Source: Achromobacter xylosoxidans
GTDB lineage: Bacteria > Pseudomonadota > Gammaproteobacteria > Burkholderiales > Burkholderiaceae_B
Length of the DNA: 64,000 bases
NCBI RefSeq assembly: GCF_002192695.1
Contig: NZ_MTLG01000085.1
Location: forward strand, 1 to 64,000
Direction of reading: 5' to 3'
Shown here: positions 1 through 9,307 of the stretch, one piece after another
Layout: each line of letters starts with the position of its first letter
How positions within the stretch are numbered: position 1 is the stretch's first letter
The notes under the pieces: model-generated
Databases searched by the model: none
The model's input: the letters and a program-made list of their open reading frames with translations, nothing else
Told to the model about the DNA's origin: nothing
Made by a program: the position numbers and the translations under genes

Positions 1-166
1 CGTCGCCGGCGGCGGCAGAGGCGACTGCCGCCGCCAGGTCCGCGCCCGCGGCGATCTCCAGGGTCGCCGCGGGCGCCGCGCCCGGCAGCGCCAGCCCGGC
101 CGCCGCCAGCAGCATGGCGCCGGCGGCCTTGCCTGCGCGCATCGTCAGGATTGCGGCGAGCTTCAT
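1..166 (-). CDS. nosD: NosD, periplasmic copper-site maturation protein (5' part only)
   Basis: The first 55 codons of a minus-strand gene; the rest lies beyond the window. It begins with an ATG 5 bp after the nosZ stop. It shows a signal peptide: MKLAAI at the start, then a hydrophobic Ala/Leu/Gly stretch ending near APAATLEI, so the product is exported. The start of mature NosD usually reads as beta-helix repeat sequence, of which only the first residues are visible. The call rests mainly on position: nosD follows nosZ in nosRZDFYL clusters, where NosD with the NosFY ABC transporter assembles the CuZ centre of N2O reductase. Confidence is moderate because so little of the protein is present. 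Confidence 0.75.
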   Translation of the reverse strand, partial: MKLAAILTMRAGKAAGAMLLAAAGLALPGAAPAATLEIAAGADLAAAVASAAAGD

Positions 167-171
167 ATGCG

Positions 172-2088
172 CTACGCGGTCTTCTTGGGATGGACGACCA
201 TCTGGCCGGACATCTCCATGTGCAGCGCGTGGCAGAACCACTGGCAGTAGTACCAGTACACGCCCGGCCGGTCCGCTGTGAAAGTGACCGAGGACGTGGC
301 CTGCGGCCCGACCTCCATGGCGATGCCGTGGCCCTCCAGCGTGAAGCCGTGCGTCAGGTCCTCGATCACCTCCATGTTCGTGACTACCACGGTGACCTCG
401 TCGCCCTGGTTGACCTCGAACTTCTTGAGGCTGAACATGGGCGCGACCGCCATCATGTACACGCGCACCTTGTTGCCGTCGCGCACCACCTTCGCCGCGT
501 CGTCCAGCGAGACGCCGTCCTTCTTGGCCATCTGCCGGGCGTCTTCCCACATCGGGTCGTCGCGCTTCCAGACGCTCACAGGATGGATCTTGGAACGGTG
601 CACCAGGCACATGTCGTGCGGCTCGGCGAAGCTGGGGCCGTCATGCACCAGCTTCATCTCGTCGCCGGAGATGTCGATCAACTGGTCGTTTTCCGGCTTG
701 AGCGGGCCGACGTTCAGGAAACGGTCCTTGGAGAACTTGTTCAGCGACACCAGCCATTTGCCGTCGGCCTCGCGGGTTTCGCCCATCGTCGAGTGGTTGT
801 GGCCGGGCTGGTAGTGCACGTCCAGCTTCTGGATGATGGGGTCGACCTTCTCGCCCTTATAGGCGCGTTTCGCCTTGTCGATGTTCCACTTGACCATCTG
901 GCTGTCGATGAACAGCGTGGTGTAGGCGTTGCCGCGGCCGTCGAACGCCGTGTGCAGCGGGCCCAGGCCCAGCTGCGGCTCGGCCACCACGCAATCGCGC
1001 GGCTTGATCTTGTCGTCGAACAGGTCGTCCAGCGTGCGCACGTCCAGCACCGTGACGGTGGGCGACAGCTTGCCGTTGAGCACCAGGTGGATGCCGTCGG
1101 GCGCGGCGTTGCAGCCGTGCGGCGAGTTCGGCACCGGAATGTAGCGGGTGTACTTGGACCCGTGGCGTCCGTCGATCACGGGGACGCCGCCCATCGTCTT
1201 GAAGTCGCCCTTCTTGACGGCTTCCTCGATGCGCTTGATGTTGAACACCACGACCCAGTCCTGCTCGTTGGCGGAAGCCTCTTCCACCGTGACGCCTTTC
1301 TCCGAGTTGTAGCAGGTGGAGAACGAGTACTTGCCCTGGTAGTCGGCGTCGCCGTTGTCCAGGTTGCCGTCGACCAGCACCTGCCAGGCGACCTTCATGG
1401 TGTCGCCGTCCAGGGCGGTGTAGATGGCGAAGAAGTTCTTCTTGGGATCGTCGGTCACCTTGCCGTCGTTGGGCAGTGGGATGATGTGCTCGCCGTTGGC
1501 GAAGACATAACCGGTACGCGGATAGCGTTGCGGCCGCAGGCCGTGCACGCCGGAGACGTTGGGCAGCTCGGTGATCTTGTCCGTCTTCATCACATCCAGG
1601 CGGATGCGGGCGACGCGGTTGTTGGCCTTGTCGTTGATGAACAGGTAGCGCCCGTCGTAGGTGCGGTCGGTGAACGATAGATGCGGGTGGTGGGCGTCGC
1701 CGTTGATGAACACGCCGCCCTTGTCCTTCAGGTACTCGCGGGTTTCGGGCGTGAGGCCTTCGGTCAGGATCTTGCGGCTTTCATTGGTGCGGCCCCAGCC
1801 GGTGGCGCTGCAATGGTTGAAGACCGGGATGCGCACCAGCTCGCGCATGGACGGCAGGCCCAGCACGCGCACTTCGCCCGACTGGCCGCTGGAGTTGAAG
1901 GCATAGTATTCGTCCAGCTCGCCAGGGGCGACGTGGCCCAGCACGCCGTTCGCGCCGCCCTTTGCGTCCTTGCCGTGGGCGGTGGAGATCTGCGCCCCGG
2001 CCACCAGGCCGGCTGCGCCCGTGATGGCTGCGGTGCCGAGGAAGCTGCGGCGGGTGAGGCCAGCCTTGTCGGGATTCTTGTCTGACAT
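172..2088 (-). CDS. nosZ: Nitrous-oxide reductase NosZ (clade I, Tat-exported)
   Basis: Reduces N2O to N2 in the periplasm, the last step of denitrification. The 638-aa protein starts with a twin-arginine signal (TRRSFLG at about 12-18, then a hydrophobic stretch), typical of clade I enzymes. The C-terminal cupredoxin domain carries the CuA signature [12 protein letters not shown] at about 615-626 (two Cys, His, Met). The seven-bladed propeller shows His-rich CuZ ligand sites: HCSATGWG near 92, DAHHPHLSF near 131, [15 protein letters not shown] and AEPHDM. It sits between nosR (54 bp upstream) and nosD (5 bp downstream), so the three are probably one transcript. An RBS-like AGGAG precedes the ATG. 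No defect is seen and length is normal. Confidence 0.98.
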   Translation of the reverse strand: MSDKNPDKAGLTRRSFLGTAAITGAAGLVAGAQISTAHGKDAKGGANGVLGHVAPGELDEYYAFNSSGQSGEVRVLGLPSMRELVRIPVFNHCSATGWGRTNESRKILTEGLTPETREYLKDKGGVFINGDAHHPHLSFTDRTYDGRYLFINDKANNRVARIRLDVMKTDKITELPNVSGVHGLRPQRYPRTGYVFANGEHIIPLPNDGKVTDDPKKNFFAIYTALDGDTMKVAWQVLVDGNLDNGDADYQGKYSFSTCYNSEKGVTVEEASANEQDWVVVFNIKRIEEAVKKGDFKTMGGVPVIDGRHGSKYTRYIPVPNSPHGCNAAPDGIHLVLNGKLSPTVTVLDVRTLDDLFDDKIKPRDCVVAEPQLGLGPLHTAFDGRGNAYTTLFIDSQMVKWNIDKAKRAYKGEKVDPIIQKLDVHYQPGHNHSTMGETREADGKWLVSLNKFSKDRFLNVGPLKPENDQLIDISGDEMKLVHDGPSFAEPHDMCLVHRSKIHPVSVWKRDDPMWEDARQMAKKDGVSLDDAAKVVRDGNKVRVYMMAVAPMFSLKKFEVNQGDEVTVVVTNMEVIEDLTHGFTLEGHGIAMEVGPQATSSVTFTADRPGVYWYYCQWFCHALHMEMSGQMVVHPKKTA

Positions 2089-2142
2089 GGATTACTCCTT
2101 GGTAGGGACGGCGCCCCGGGCGCCGCGGTGCGAAAAGTGGGA

Positions 2143-4407
2143 TCAGGCGCCGGGTTCGCTATTCGGATTCGGCGCGCGGTGCATGACGATGACCTGCTCG
2201 GCGGGTTCGGCCGCGGGCGCGCGGCGGCGCTCCCGCTTGGCCTTCTTCTGGATCAGGTGCGGACATTTCTGCTCGTGGTGGTAGAGCATCTGGCAGTGCA
2301 GGCACTGGATGCACTCGTTCGGATTGATCTCGCCGGTGGGGTCGATCGCCTGCACCGGGCACTCCAGGTTGCAGCGCTGGCAGGGGTTGCCGCAGTCGCG
2401 GTAGCGGCGCAGCCAGTTGAAGATGCGCAGCCGCGCGGGAATGGCCAGCGCGGCCCCCAGCGGACAGAGGTAGCGGCAGAAGAAGCGCTCCACGAACAGG
2501 CCGGCGGCCAGCAGCGCCACGGCAAACGCGACGAAGGGCCAGTAGCGCATGAAGCGCAGGATGATCGCGGTCTTGAAGGGCTCGACCTCGGATAGTTGCT
2601 CGGCCAGCGCCAGGTCATACAAGGAAAAGCCGAACAGCAGCAGGAAGATCACGTACTTCAGGGTCGACAGGCGCTGGTTCACGCCATGGCTGATCTTGAG
2701 CTGGCGCACGCCCAGACGGCGGGCGATGCGGTTGCTGAGTTCCTGCAGGGCGCCGAACGGGCATAGCCAGCCGCAGAAGGCGCCGCGGTTCCAGAACACC
2801 ATGGAGATGGCCGTGGCGCACCACAGGATGAACACCAGCGGGTCCATCAGGAAGTACTCCCAGCGGAAGTCGCTGCGCAGCGCCGAGAAGAAAGTCAGCA
2901 CGTTCACGATGGACAATTGGGCTTGGCCGTACCAGCCGATCCAGAACAGCGCGAACGCCAGGAAGGCCAGCCGCAGGCGGTCGTGCAGCAAGGGGCGGCT
3001 GGTCAGTTGGTCCTGGAAGAAGAAAATGCCCACCAGCACCACCAGCGCCACGGTCAGGACCGCGACCTGTCCGGCCTTGCCGCGCCATATCTGCTTCCAA
3101 AGCGCCGGCGCGGGTTCTTCCGCTGGAGCGGCCTGCGCCGCGGCGGCTGCGGCGGACGGTGCCGCGGGCGTCTGCGCGCCTGCCGCTGGCCGGGTATAGG
3201 CCGCCGGCAGTTCATAGCTCAGGTCAAAGGTCACGAAGGCCTTGTCGCTGACGCTGAGCACGCGCTGCACCATGAGCTGCAGGCGCCAGGGCGCGACCGG
3301 GTCCAATACGGTGTCCTCGGGCACGACGAACAGCGCGACTTCGCGGAACGCGGGCGCGCCCTCGGCGGCCACGTCGGCCAGGCGCTGGTGATTGCGGTCG
3401 CGAAAGCGGAAGCTGCTTTCGTCCTGGATGATCTCGATGCGGTCGAAGATGCCGCCGCGCACGTAGCCCGAGCCCTTGAACGAGTAGGCGCCGTTGCCGG
3501 CCACCAGCACGGCCTGCTGGCCGGGCTTGAGCCGTTCCCTCAGGCGCTGCCATTCCGTGTCGCCCAGCAGGCTGCGGCCGATCGCGGGCACGCTGACCAG
3601 CGCGGCGTACAAGTCGATGAAGCCGTCGGCGTCCGCGCCGCCCTCCGCGCTGGCCGCCGCGCTAGCCGCCGCGTCGTTCCGGCCGGATTCGCGGAACGTC
3701 CGGTTCACGTCTTCAGAGCTCAGCCGCAGGTTGCGCACCGCGCCAGCGTCCAGCAAGGCCTGCCAGGGCTGGACGGCATCGCGCGTTTCGTCCACGACGC
3801 GGGCGGTGGCGGGCGCGGCCTGCTGCGCCTGTCCGGCGCTCTTGTCGATGCCATGGGCGCGGGCCACGGCGATCGCCGAGCGCGTGATGCTGTCGCCGAT
3901 CACCATCAGCGTGACGGTCGCGCCGCTGATGATGTCCACGGGCGGCGGGGCGCCATGGCGGGGAGGGGAGTCCACGAAGTTCAGCCCGACATAGCCGCTG
4001 ATGAAATGGTCGACCTTGGACTGCGGAATGCCGATGAGCACGATGGGCTCGTGGTGCTCTACAAGCCGTGCGCCGACGATGCGTCCGTCATTGGCCAGGC
4101 CGATCAGCAGGTCGATGGGCTTGCTGGAGTAGCCGCGAGTGTTGACGACGTCGGAAGTCAGATAGACCACGCCCAGCTGGCGGTCGCTGGCATAGACCTT
4201 GGCAACCATGGGCTTGCCGGCGGGCGGGTCGGCGCGGTCCGCGCCAGGGAAGATCTGTCCTATCGGGACACTGCCCAGGAAGTCAGGCAGACGTTGGGCC
4301 TGCGCGGTGCCAGCCGTCTGCGCACAGAACAGCAGCAAGACAACAACCGCATGTATGAACCAGATGTACCGACTGAACCCACGCCCCGCCGCTGTGCTGC
4401 CTTGCAT
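2143..4407 (-). CDS. nosR: NosR, membrane FMN/Fe-S electron-transfer and regulatory protein
   Basis: NosR is a polytopic flavo-iron-sulfur protein needed for nosZ expression and for electron supply to NosZ. Visible: an N-terminal signal/TM segment (YIWFIHAVVVLLLFC), a periplasmic FMN-binding-type domain containing SGATVT, a TM block, two CxxxCP motifs (CGWLCPFG and CRYLCPLG) and a C-terminal cytoplasmic 2x[4Fe-4S] ferredoxin domain (CGNPCQRCNLECP and CIQCLHC). The reading frame opens further upstream, with ATGs at 4461 and 4443. I place the start at the ATG at 4407 because a promoter-like arrangement (FNR-like box at 4470-4483, -10 TAGGAT at 4442-4447) would make the longer versions untranscribed. 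None of the three starts has a strong ribosome site, so the start is uncertain. First gene of nosRZD. Confidence 0.93.
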   Translation of the reverse strand: MQGSTAAGRGFSRYIWFIHAVVVLLLFCAQTAGTAQAQRLPDFLGSVPIGQIFPGADRADPPAGKPMVAKVYASDRQLGVVYLTSDVVNTRGYSSKPIDLLIGLANDGRIVGARLVEHHEPIVLIGIPQSKVDHFISGYVGLNFVDSPPRHGAPPPVDIISGATVTLMVIGDSITRSAIAVARAHGIDKSAGQAQQAAPATARVVDETRDAVQPWQALLDAGAVRNLRLSSEDVNRTFRESGRNDAAASAAASAEGGADADGFIDLYAALVSVPAIGRSLLGDTEWQRLRERLKPGQQAVLVAGNGAYSFKGSGYVRGGIFDRIEIIQDESSFRFRDRNHQRLADVAAEGAPAFREVALFVVPEDTVLDPVAPWRLQLMVQRVLSVSDKAFVTFDLSYELPAAYTRPAAGAQTPAAPSAAAAAAQAAPAEEPAPALWKQIWRGKAGQVAVLTVALVVLVGIFFFQDQLTSRPLLHDRLRLAFLAFALFWIGWYGQAQLSIVNVLTFFSALRSDFRWEYFLMDPLVFILWCATAISMVFWNRGAFCGWLCPFGALQELSNRIARRLGVRQLKISHGVNQRLSTLKYVIFLLLFGFSLYDLALAEQLSEVEPFKTAIILRFMRYWPFVAFAVALLAAGLFVERFFCRYLCPLGAALAIPARLRIFNWLRRYRDCGNPCQRCNLECPVQAIDPTGEINPNECIQCLHCQMLYHHEQKCPHLIQKKAKRERRRAPAAEPAEQVIVMHRAPNPNSEPGA

Positions 4408-4469
4408 CTTCGGACTCTGCTGTTTGTGCTTGTTTGCAGGCATCCTAAGAACACGCGGCATCCGTCGTA

Positions 4470-4483
4470 TTGCGGTTTGTCAA
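4470..4483 (-). promoter_or_regulatory. Candidate FNR/Dnr-type box of the nosR promoter
   Basis: On the minus strand it reads TTGAC-AAAC-CGCAA, a degenerate TTGAT-N4-ATCAA site. Its centre (4476.5) is 32 bp from the centre of a -10-like TAGGAT at 4442-4447, exactly the spacing of a class II (-41.5) FNR-activated promoter. The predicted transcript start is about 4435, 28 nt before the ATG at 4407. The half-sites are imperfect, so this is a candidate only. Confidence 0.45.
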
Positions 4484-4571
4484 TTGCCGCGCGCACGGAG
4501 CCCGCTCGGCGGCAATACCCTCACGCGGCGTAGGGGATATCCCCGTTTTGAAGGGGGTGAACGAGGCGCTA

Positions 4572-4585
4572 TTGATGTCCGTCAA
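4572..4585 (+). promoter_or_regulatory. FNR/Dnr-type box of the azurin promoter
   Basis: TTGAT-GTCC-GTCAA matches the FNR/Anr/Dnr consensus TTGAT-N4-ATCAA at nine of ten half-site positions. Its centre (4578.5) lies 32 bp from the centre of TAGACT at 4608-4613, which fits a class II activated promoter starting near 4620 and reading into azurin at 4690. It lies in the gap shared with nosR, so it could also act on the divergent side, but the geometry favours azurin. Confidence 0.7.
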
Positions 4586-4689
4586 TGGTGCGCCTGGAAG
4601 GCCGCCATAGACTTGTGCGTGGCGGCAGCGACGCTAGGCATGTGCCTCGCGCGTGTCGGAAAGGCCGCCAACGTTTACGGAGAATCTCC

Positions 4690-5139
4690 ATGCTGGCAAA
4701 AGCCACCCTCGCCATCGCCCTGTCCGCAGCCAGCCTGCCCGCGTTGGCCGCTCAGTGCGAAGCAACCATAGAAAGCAACGACGCCATGCAATACAACCTG
4801 AAGGAAATGGTCGTCGACAAAAGCTGCAAGCAATTCACCGTGCACCTCAAGCATGTCGGCAAGATGCCCAAGGTCGCCATGGGCCACAACTGGGTGCTGA
4901 CCAAGGAGGCCGACAAGACCGCCGTGGCCACCGATGGCATGAACGCCGGCCTGCCGCAGGAATATGTCAAGGCGGGCGACACCCGCGTCATCGCCCATAC
5001 CAAGGTCATCGGTGGCGGCGAGTCGGATTCGGTTACGTTTGACGTCTCCAAGCTCACCCCGGGCGAGGCCTATGCCTACTTCTGCTCCTTCCCTGGCCAC
5101 TGGGCCATGATGAAGGGCACGCTCAAGCTCGGCAGCTGA
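4690..5139 (+). CDS. azu: Azurin, periplasmic blue copper electron carrier
   Basis: Small type-1 copper protein that shuttles electrons in the periplasm, for example to nitrite reductase or oxidases. The 149-aa precursor has a 20-residue signal peptide ending LPALA and a 129-aa mature chain starting AQCEAT. Copper ligands are all present: MGHN (Gly45-His46), then C112, H117 and M121 in [10 protein letters not shown]. The structural disulfide Cys3-Cys26 is conserved (AQCEA and DKSCKQ). The frame stays open upstream, but the ATG at 4690 is chosen because GGAGAA precedes it and it gives a proper signal peptide. Divergent from nosR, with an FNR-type box upstream and a strong terminator downstream, so it is probably monocistronic and induced by low oxygen. 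Confidence 0.97.
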   Translation: MLAKATLAIALSAASLPALAAQCEATIESNDAMQYNLKEMVVDKSCKQFTVHLKHVGKMPKVAMGHNWVLTKEADKTAVATDGMNAGLPQEYVKAGDTRVIAHTKVIGGGESDSVTFDVSKLTPGEAYAYFCSFPGHWAMMKGTLKLGS

Positions 5140-5157
5140 GCGGCTCCCGCTGACGCG

Positions 5158-5185
5158 AAAAACCGGCTCGAGGCCGGTTTTTTTT
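5158..5185 (+). terminator. Rho-independent terminator after azurin
   Basis: Stem AACCGGC / GCCGGTT with a TCGAG-type loop, flanked by A's on the left and a run of eight T's on the right, 19 bp after the azurin stop. Confidence 0.9.
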
Positions 5186-5334
5186 GTCTTTCCGCAAGGG
5201 CGGGGCAGGTGCCGGACGCCCTGGTTCCACGGGCCTAGACCGCGCGCGCATCAGGCATAAGGACGGGGCTCGTCACCGGCGTGTCACGGATTTTCCATGT
5301 ACGATTACCGGTCGTGTAACTTCTGGAGCTCCTG

Positions 5335-6918
5335 ATGGAGTGGCTGCTGGACCCTACTGCGTGGGTCGGCTTGCTTACCCTGGTCGTCCTTGAGATCGTC
5401 CTGGGGATCGATAACCTGATTTTCATCGCCATCCTGGCGGACAAGCTGCCCCCGGCGCAACGCGACCGCGCGCGCATCATGGGCCTGAGCCTGGCGCTCA
5501 TCATGCGTCTGGGCCTCTTGTCGGTCATGTCATGGCTGGTCACGCTGACCACCCCCCTGTTTTCCATCGGCCCGCTGTCGTTCTCGGGCCGCGACCTGAT
5601 TCTGATGATCGGCGGCCTGTTCCTGCTGTTCAAGGGCACCATGGAACTGCACGAGCGCCTGGAGGGCTCGCAGCACGGCGGCTCGTCGGGGCCGCGCGTG
5701 TACGCCAGCTTCTGGGTGATCGTGACGCAGATCGTGGTGCTGGACGCGGTGTTCTCGCTGGACTCGGTCATCACCGCGGTCGGCATGGTGGACCATCTGG
5801 CCATCATGATGATCGCCGTCATCATCGCCATCGGCATCATGCTGCTGGCGTCCAAGCCGCTGACGCGTTTCGTCAACGCCCACCCCACGGTGGTGGTGCT
5901 GTGCCTGGGCTTCCTGCTCATGATCGGTTTCTCGCTGCTGGCCGAAGCCTTCGGCTTCAAGGTGCCCAAGGGCTATCTGTACGCAGCCATCGGCTTCTCG
6001 GTCGCCATCGAGGCCCTGAACCAGGTGGCGCGCCGCAACCTGCTCAAGCTGGATGCGCGCCGCCCGATGCGCGAGCGCACGGCCTCGGCCGTGCTGCGCA
6101 TGCTGGGCAAGCGCCCGCCCGCCGACGAACCCGACCTGCCTCGCGCGGACGGCCCGGCCATCCCGGCCTTCGGGGTCGAGGAACGCAACATGGTCAGCGG
6201 CGTGCTGACGCTGGCCGAGCGGTCGATCCGTTCGATCATGACGCCGCGCACGGATGTGTCCTGGATCAACATCGACGACGATCCGGAAACCATCCGCCGC
6301 CAGCTGACCGAGGCGCCGCACAGTTTCTTCCCGGTTTGCCGCGGTTCGCTGGACGAGGTGTTGGGCATCGCGCGCGCCAAGGACCTGGTGGCCGACCTGA
6401 TCACCGAGGGCCGGGTGCGCCGCAACCGCCTGCGCGATCCCATCATCGTGCACGAGTCCATCGGCATCCTGCGCCTGATGGACACGCTCAAGCGTTCGCG
6501 CGGCCAGCTGGTGCTGGTGGCCGACGAGTTCGGCGCCATCGAGGGCCTGGTGACGCCGATCGACGTCTTCGAGGCGATCGCCGGCGAATTCCCCGATGAG
6601 GACGAACTGCCCGACATCGTCGCCGACGGCGAGAACACCTGGAAAATCGACGGCGCGGCAGACCTGCACCATGTCGAGCAAGTGCTGGAAACCGAAGGCC
6701 TGGTCGATGATGCCCAGGATTTTTCAACCCTGGCGGGGTACCTGCTGTCGCGCTTCGGGCACCTGCCCAAGCCGGGCGACGTCTGCGAATACGAAATGCA
6801 CCACGAACACTTCCGCTTTGAAGTCCTGGAAATGGACGGACGCCGCATCGCGCTGGTGCGCGTCGAGAAGCGGCCGCAGGAAATGCTTGCGGACGACGAA
6901 TCCCTAGCCAACGATTAA
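5335..6918 (+). CDS. TerC-family membrane protein with CBS and CorC/HlyC domains
   Basis: 527 aa. Residues 1 to about 220 form a TerC-type integral membrane domain with about seven TM segments; the family signature is visible near the start ([12 protein letters not shown]) and again at [15 protein letters not shown], whose acidic residues are thought to bind metal. It is followed by a CBS-domain pair (about 300-425: [12 protein letters not shown] and [19 protein letters not shown]) and a C-terminal CorC_HlyC domain. The architecture matches E. coli YoaE/YegH, putative metal-ion transport proteins of unproven substrate; TerC relatives have been linked to Mn2+ efflux. ATG with GGAG seven bases upstream. 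uppP follows after 19 bp and is probably cotranscribed. Confidence 0.9.
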   Translation: MEWLLDPTAWVGLLTLVVLEIVLGIDNLIFIAILADKLPPAQRDRARIMGLSLALIMRLGLLSVMSWLVTLTTPLFSIGPLSFSGRDLILMIGGLFLLFKGTMELHERLEGSQHGGSSGPRVYASFWVIVTQIVVLDAVFSLDSVITAVGMVDHLAIMMIAVIIAIGIMLLASKPLTRFVNAHPTVVVLCLGFLLMIGFSLLAEAFGFKVPKGYLYAAIGFSVAIEALNQVARRNLLKLDARRPMRERTASAVLRMLGKRPPADEPDLPRADGPAIPAFGVEERNMVSGVLTLAERSIRSIMTPRTDVSWINIDDDPETIRRQLTEAPHSFFPVCRGSLDEVLGIARAKDLVADLITEGRVRRNRLRDPIIVHESIGILRLMDTLKRSRGQLVLVADEFGAIEGLVTPIDVFEAIAGEFPDEDELPDIVADGENTWKIDGAADLHHVEQVLETEGLVDDAQDFSTLAGYLLSRFGHLPKPGDVCEYEMHHEHFRFEVLEMDGRRIALVRVEKRPQEMLADDESLAND

Positions 6919-6937
6919 CTGAAACCGACCCCACACC

Positions 6938-7801
6938 GTGACCGAGAACACCCTATACCTGATCAAAGCTTTCGTCCTGGGCATCATCGAAGGCCTGACG
7001 GAATTCATACCCGTGTCCAGTACCGGCCACCTCATCCTGGTGGGCGACTGGATCAATTTCGAATCCAGCCAGGGCAAGGTGTTCGAGGTGGTGATCCAGC
7101 TGGGCTCCATCCTGGCGGTGATGTGGGTGTTCCGCGCGCGCCTGCTGACGCTGATCCGCGGCACGCTGACCGGGGTGCCCACCGAGGTGGCCTTCACCCG
7201 CAACCTGATCATCGCCTTTCTGCCGGCCGCCGTCATCGGCGCGATCTTCATCAAGTCCATCAAGAGCATCTTCTATCACCCGGCCGTGGTGGTGGTGACC
7301 CTGGTGCTGGGCGGCCTGATCATGCTGTACGTGGAGCGCAAGACGCACCACACGCCGGGCGACATGCCGGGCGCGGCCGACGATACCGCTTCGGACGAGC
7401 GCGCCACGGCCCGCACGCTGGAGCAGATTTCCTGGAAGCAGGCGCTGGGCGTGGGCGTGGCGCAATGCCTGGCCATGATCCCGGGCACCTCGCGTTCGGG
7501 CGCCACCATCATCGGCGGCATGATCGCCGGCATCCAGCGCAAGACGGCCACCGAGTTCTCGTTCTTCCTGGCCATGCCCACGATGCTGGGCGCGGCGGTG
7601 TACGACATGTACAAGAACTTCGGCGTGCTCACCCAGCACGACCTGTCGGGCATCGCGGTGGGCTTCATCGCCGCGTTCCTGAGCGCGATGGTGGTGGTGC
7701 GCGCCGTGCTGCGCTTCGTCGCCAACCATACCTACCGCGTCTTTGCCTGGTATCGGATCATCTTCGGCGGCATCGTCGCGGCCTGGATCTTCACGCGCTG
7801 A
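6938..7801 (+). CDS. uppP: Undecaprenyl-diphosphatase
   Basis: Dephosphorylates undecaprenyl pyrophosphate to recycle the lipid carrier for peptidoglycan, and gives bacitracin resistance. 287 aa, polytopic. Family signatures are clear: EGLTEFIPVSSTGHLILVG at about 18-36 (Glu-rich catalytic motif) and PGTSRSGATI at about 185-194 (phosphate-binding loop). Start is GTG, 19 bp after the preceding stop, without a clear Shine-Dalgarno, so translation may depend on the upstream gene. A perfect hairpin lies downstream. Confidence 0.97.
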   Translation: MTENTLYLIKAFVLGIIEGLTEFIPVSSTGHLILVGDWINFESSQGKVFEVVIQLGSILAVMWVFRARLLTLIRGTLTGVPTEVAFTRNLIIAFLPAAVIGAIFIKSIKSIFYHPAVVVVTLVLGGLIMLYVERKTHHTPGDMPGAADDTASDERATARTLEQISWKQALGVGVAQCLAMIPGTSRSGATIIGGMIAGIQRKTATEFSFFLAMPTMLGAAVYDMYKNFGVLTQHDLSGIAVGFIAAFLSAMVVVRAVLRFVANHTYRVFAWYRIIFGGIVAAWIFTR

Positions 7802-7836
7802 CGGCACGGCCGGCGCGCCGCCGGCAGCATCAATGA

Positions 7837-7866
7837 CAAGGGCCGCTCGCGCGGCCCTTGCTGTTT
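7837..7866. terminator. Bidirectional terminator between uppP and lpxH
   Basis: Perfect 10-bp stem (CAAGGGCCGC / GCGGCCCTTG) with a TCGC loop, followed by CTGTTTT on the plus strand. It lies between two convergent genes. Confidence 0.75.
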
Positions 7867-7893
7867 TCCGCTACGGCGCGGTGCGCCGTCGGG

Positions 7894-8667
7894 CTACGCT
7901 TCCGTTTCCAGGTCGTAGAACTGCAATCCGTCCTGGTCGATGACCAGCCAGCCGCCGCGGGCGGGCGACACATGGTCGCAGTCCCAGTCGGGCAGGACCC
8001 AGCGCTCGCGCTTCTTGCCGTCCACTTCCAGCACGTGGCGGGCGGGGCGATGAGTATGGCCATGCACCAGCACGCGCACGCCCGTCTCGCGGAAGACGGA
8101 TTCAATGGCGGCGGCGTTGACGTCCATGATCTCCATGGACTTCATCTGGTTGGCGGCCTGGCTTTCGCCGCGGGCCTGCTGCGCCATCGCCAGGCGTTCG
8201 GGGATGGTCTTGGCCAGGAACTCGGCCTGCCAGCGCGGATCGCGGACCATCTTGCGGAACTGCTGGTAGGCGGCATCGTCCGTACAGAACTCGTCGCCAT
8301 GGGTCAGCAGGATCTGGCCGTAATCCGTTTCCAGCAGCGCCGGCTCGGGCAGCAGCTTGGCGCCCAGGGCCTGGGCCAGTTCTTCGCCGATGAGGAAGTC
8401 GCGGTTGCCGCGGCCCAGCCAGACCGGAATCCGGCTGGCGGTGTCGCGCAGCGCCGTCAGCGCCGTGGCGAGCCACGGCGGCGCGGCGCGGATCACGTCG
8501 TCGCCGATCCACGCATCGAAGATGTCGCCCGGCAGCAGCAGGGCGCCGGCTTCCTCCCGCGCGGCCTCCAGGAAGGCCAGGAAGGCCTCCGAGGTGGCCG
8601 GCGTGGCCGGTCCCAGATGCAGGTCGGACGCCAGCCAGATGGGGCCGGACAGCGCGATCTTATTCAA
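7894..8667 (-). CDS. lpxH: UDP-2,3-diacylglucosamine diphosphatase
   Basis: Lipid A pathway enzyme that hydrolyses UDP-2,3-diacylglucosamine to lipid X plus UMP on the inner face of the inner membrane. 257 aa, calcineurin-like metallophosphoesterase. Ligand motifs in order: SDLHLG (about 14-19), LPGDIFD (about 45-51), GRGNRDF, THGDEFC and HGHTHRP near 198. The start is a TTG that overlaps the end of the upstream cyclophilin gene by 8 bp, suggesting translational coupling; a slightly later start near SGPIWLASD is possible. Last gene of the TPR-cyclophilin-lpxH set. Confidence 0.95.
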   Translation of the reverse strand: MNKIALSGPIWLASDLHLGPATPATSEAFLAFLEAAREEAGALLLPGDIFDAWIGDDVIRAAPPWLATALTALRDTASRIPVWLGRGNRDFLIGEELAQALGAKLLPEPALLETDYGQILLTHGDEFCTDDAAYQQFRKMVRDPRWQAEFLAKTIPERLAMAQQARGESQAANQMKSMEIMDVNAAAIESVFRETGVRVLVHGHTHRPARHVLEVDGKKRERWVLPDWDCDHVSPARGGWLVIDQDGLQFYDLETEA

Positions 8668-9307
8668 GAACTTCGGCCTTCTCGATGATCACGTCTTCGT
8701 TCGGCACGTTCTGGTGGAAGCCCTTGTTGCCGGTCTTCACGCCCTTGATCTTGTCGACCACATCGGTGCCTTCGGTCACGGTGCCGAACACGGCATAGCC
8801 CCAGCCATTGGGCGTGGGCGCGGTGAAGTTCAGGAAGTCGTTGTTGGACACGTTGATGAAGAACTGCGCCGTGGCCGAGTGCGGATCGCTGGTGCGGGCC
8901 ATGGCCAGGGTGTACTTGTCGTTCTTCAGGCCGTTGTTGGCCTCGTTTTCGATGGGGGCGTGGGTCTGCTTCTGCTTCATGCCGGGCTCAAAGCCGCCGC
9001 CCTGGACCATGAAGCCATCGATCACGCGATGGAACACCGTGCCGTTGTAGAAACCTTCCTTGACGTAGGTCAGGAAGTTTTCGACGGTCTTGGGCGCCTT
9101 GGCGGCATCCAGGGTGATGACCATGTCGCCTTGGTTCGTTTGGAGCTTGACGCGGGGGTTGGTGCTCATGGCTTTTGTGCCTTCAGAGGAGGAGGTGGAG
9201 GAATTGGCCGCGGGGGCGGCGCTGACGAGCGCTGGGGCGAATGCAGCCAGCGCGAACGAGCACGCCGTCAGGCGCAGCAGGTGTAAGGGGGAGTAGCGGG
9301 ACATCAT
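8660..9307 (-). CDS. Cyclophilin-type peptidyl-prolyl cis-trans isomerase with N-terminal signal peptide
   Basis: Accelerates cis-trans isomerisation of prolyl bonds in protein folding. 215 aa: residues 1 to about 32 are a signal peptide ending ALVSAAPA, about 33-46 a Ser/Thr linker, then a complete PpiB-like cyclophilin core ([45 protein letters not shown]). The core is the short bacterial type lacking the W121 position. The ATG overlaps the TGA of the TPR gene (ATGATG). An internal ATG (MSTNPRVKL, residue 47, at 9169) sits where cytosolic PpiB starts, so two forms are conceivable. The 3' end overlaps lpxH by 8 bp. Confidence 0.93.
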   Translation of the reverse strand: MMSRYSPLHLLRLTACSFALAAFAPALVSAAPAANSSTSSSEGTKAMSTNPRVKLQTNQGDMVITLDAAKAPKTVENFLTYVKEGFYNGTVFHRVIDGFMVQGGGFEPGMKQKQTHAPIENEANNGLKNDKYTLAMARTSDPHSATAQFFINVSNNDFLNFTAPTPNGWGYAVFGTVTEGTDVVDKIKGVKTGNKGFHQNVPNEDVIIEKAEVLE

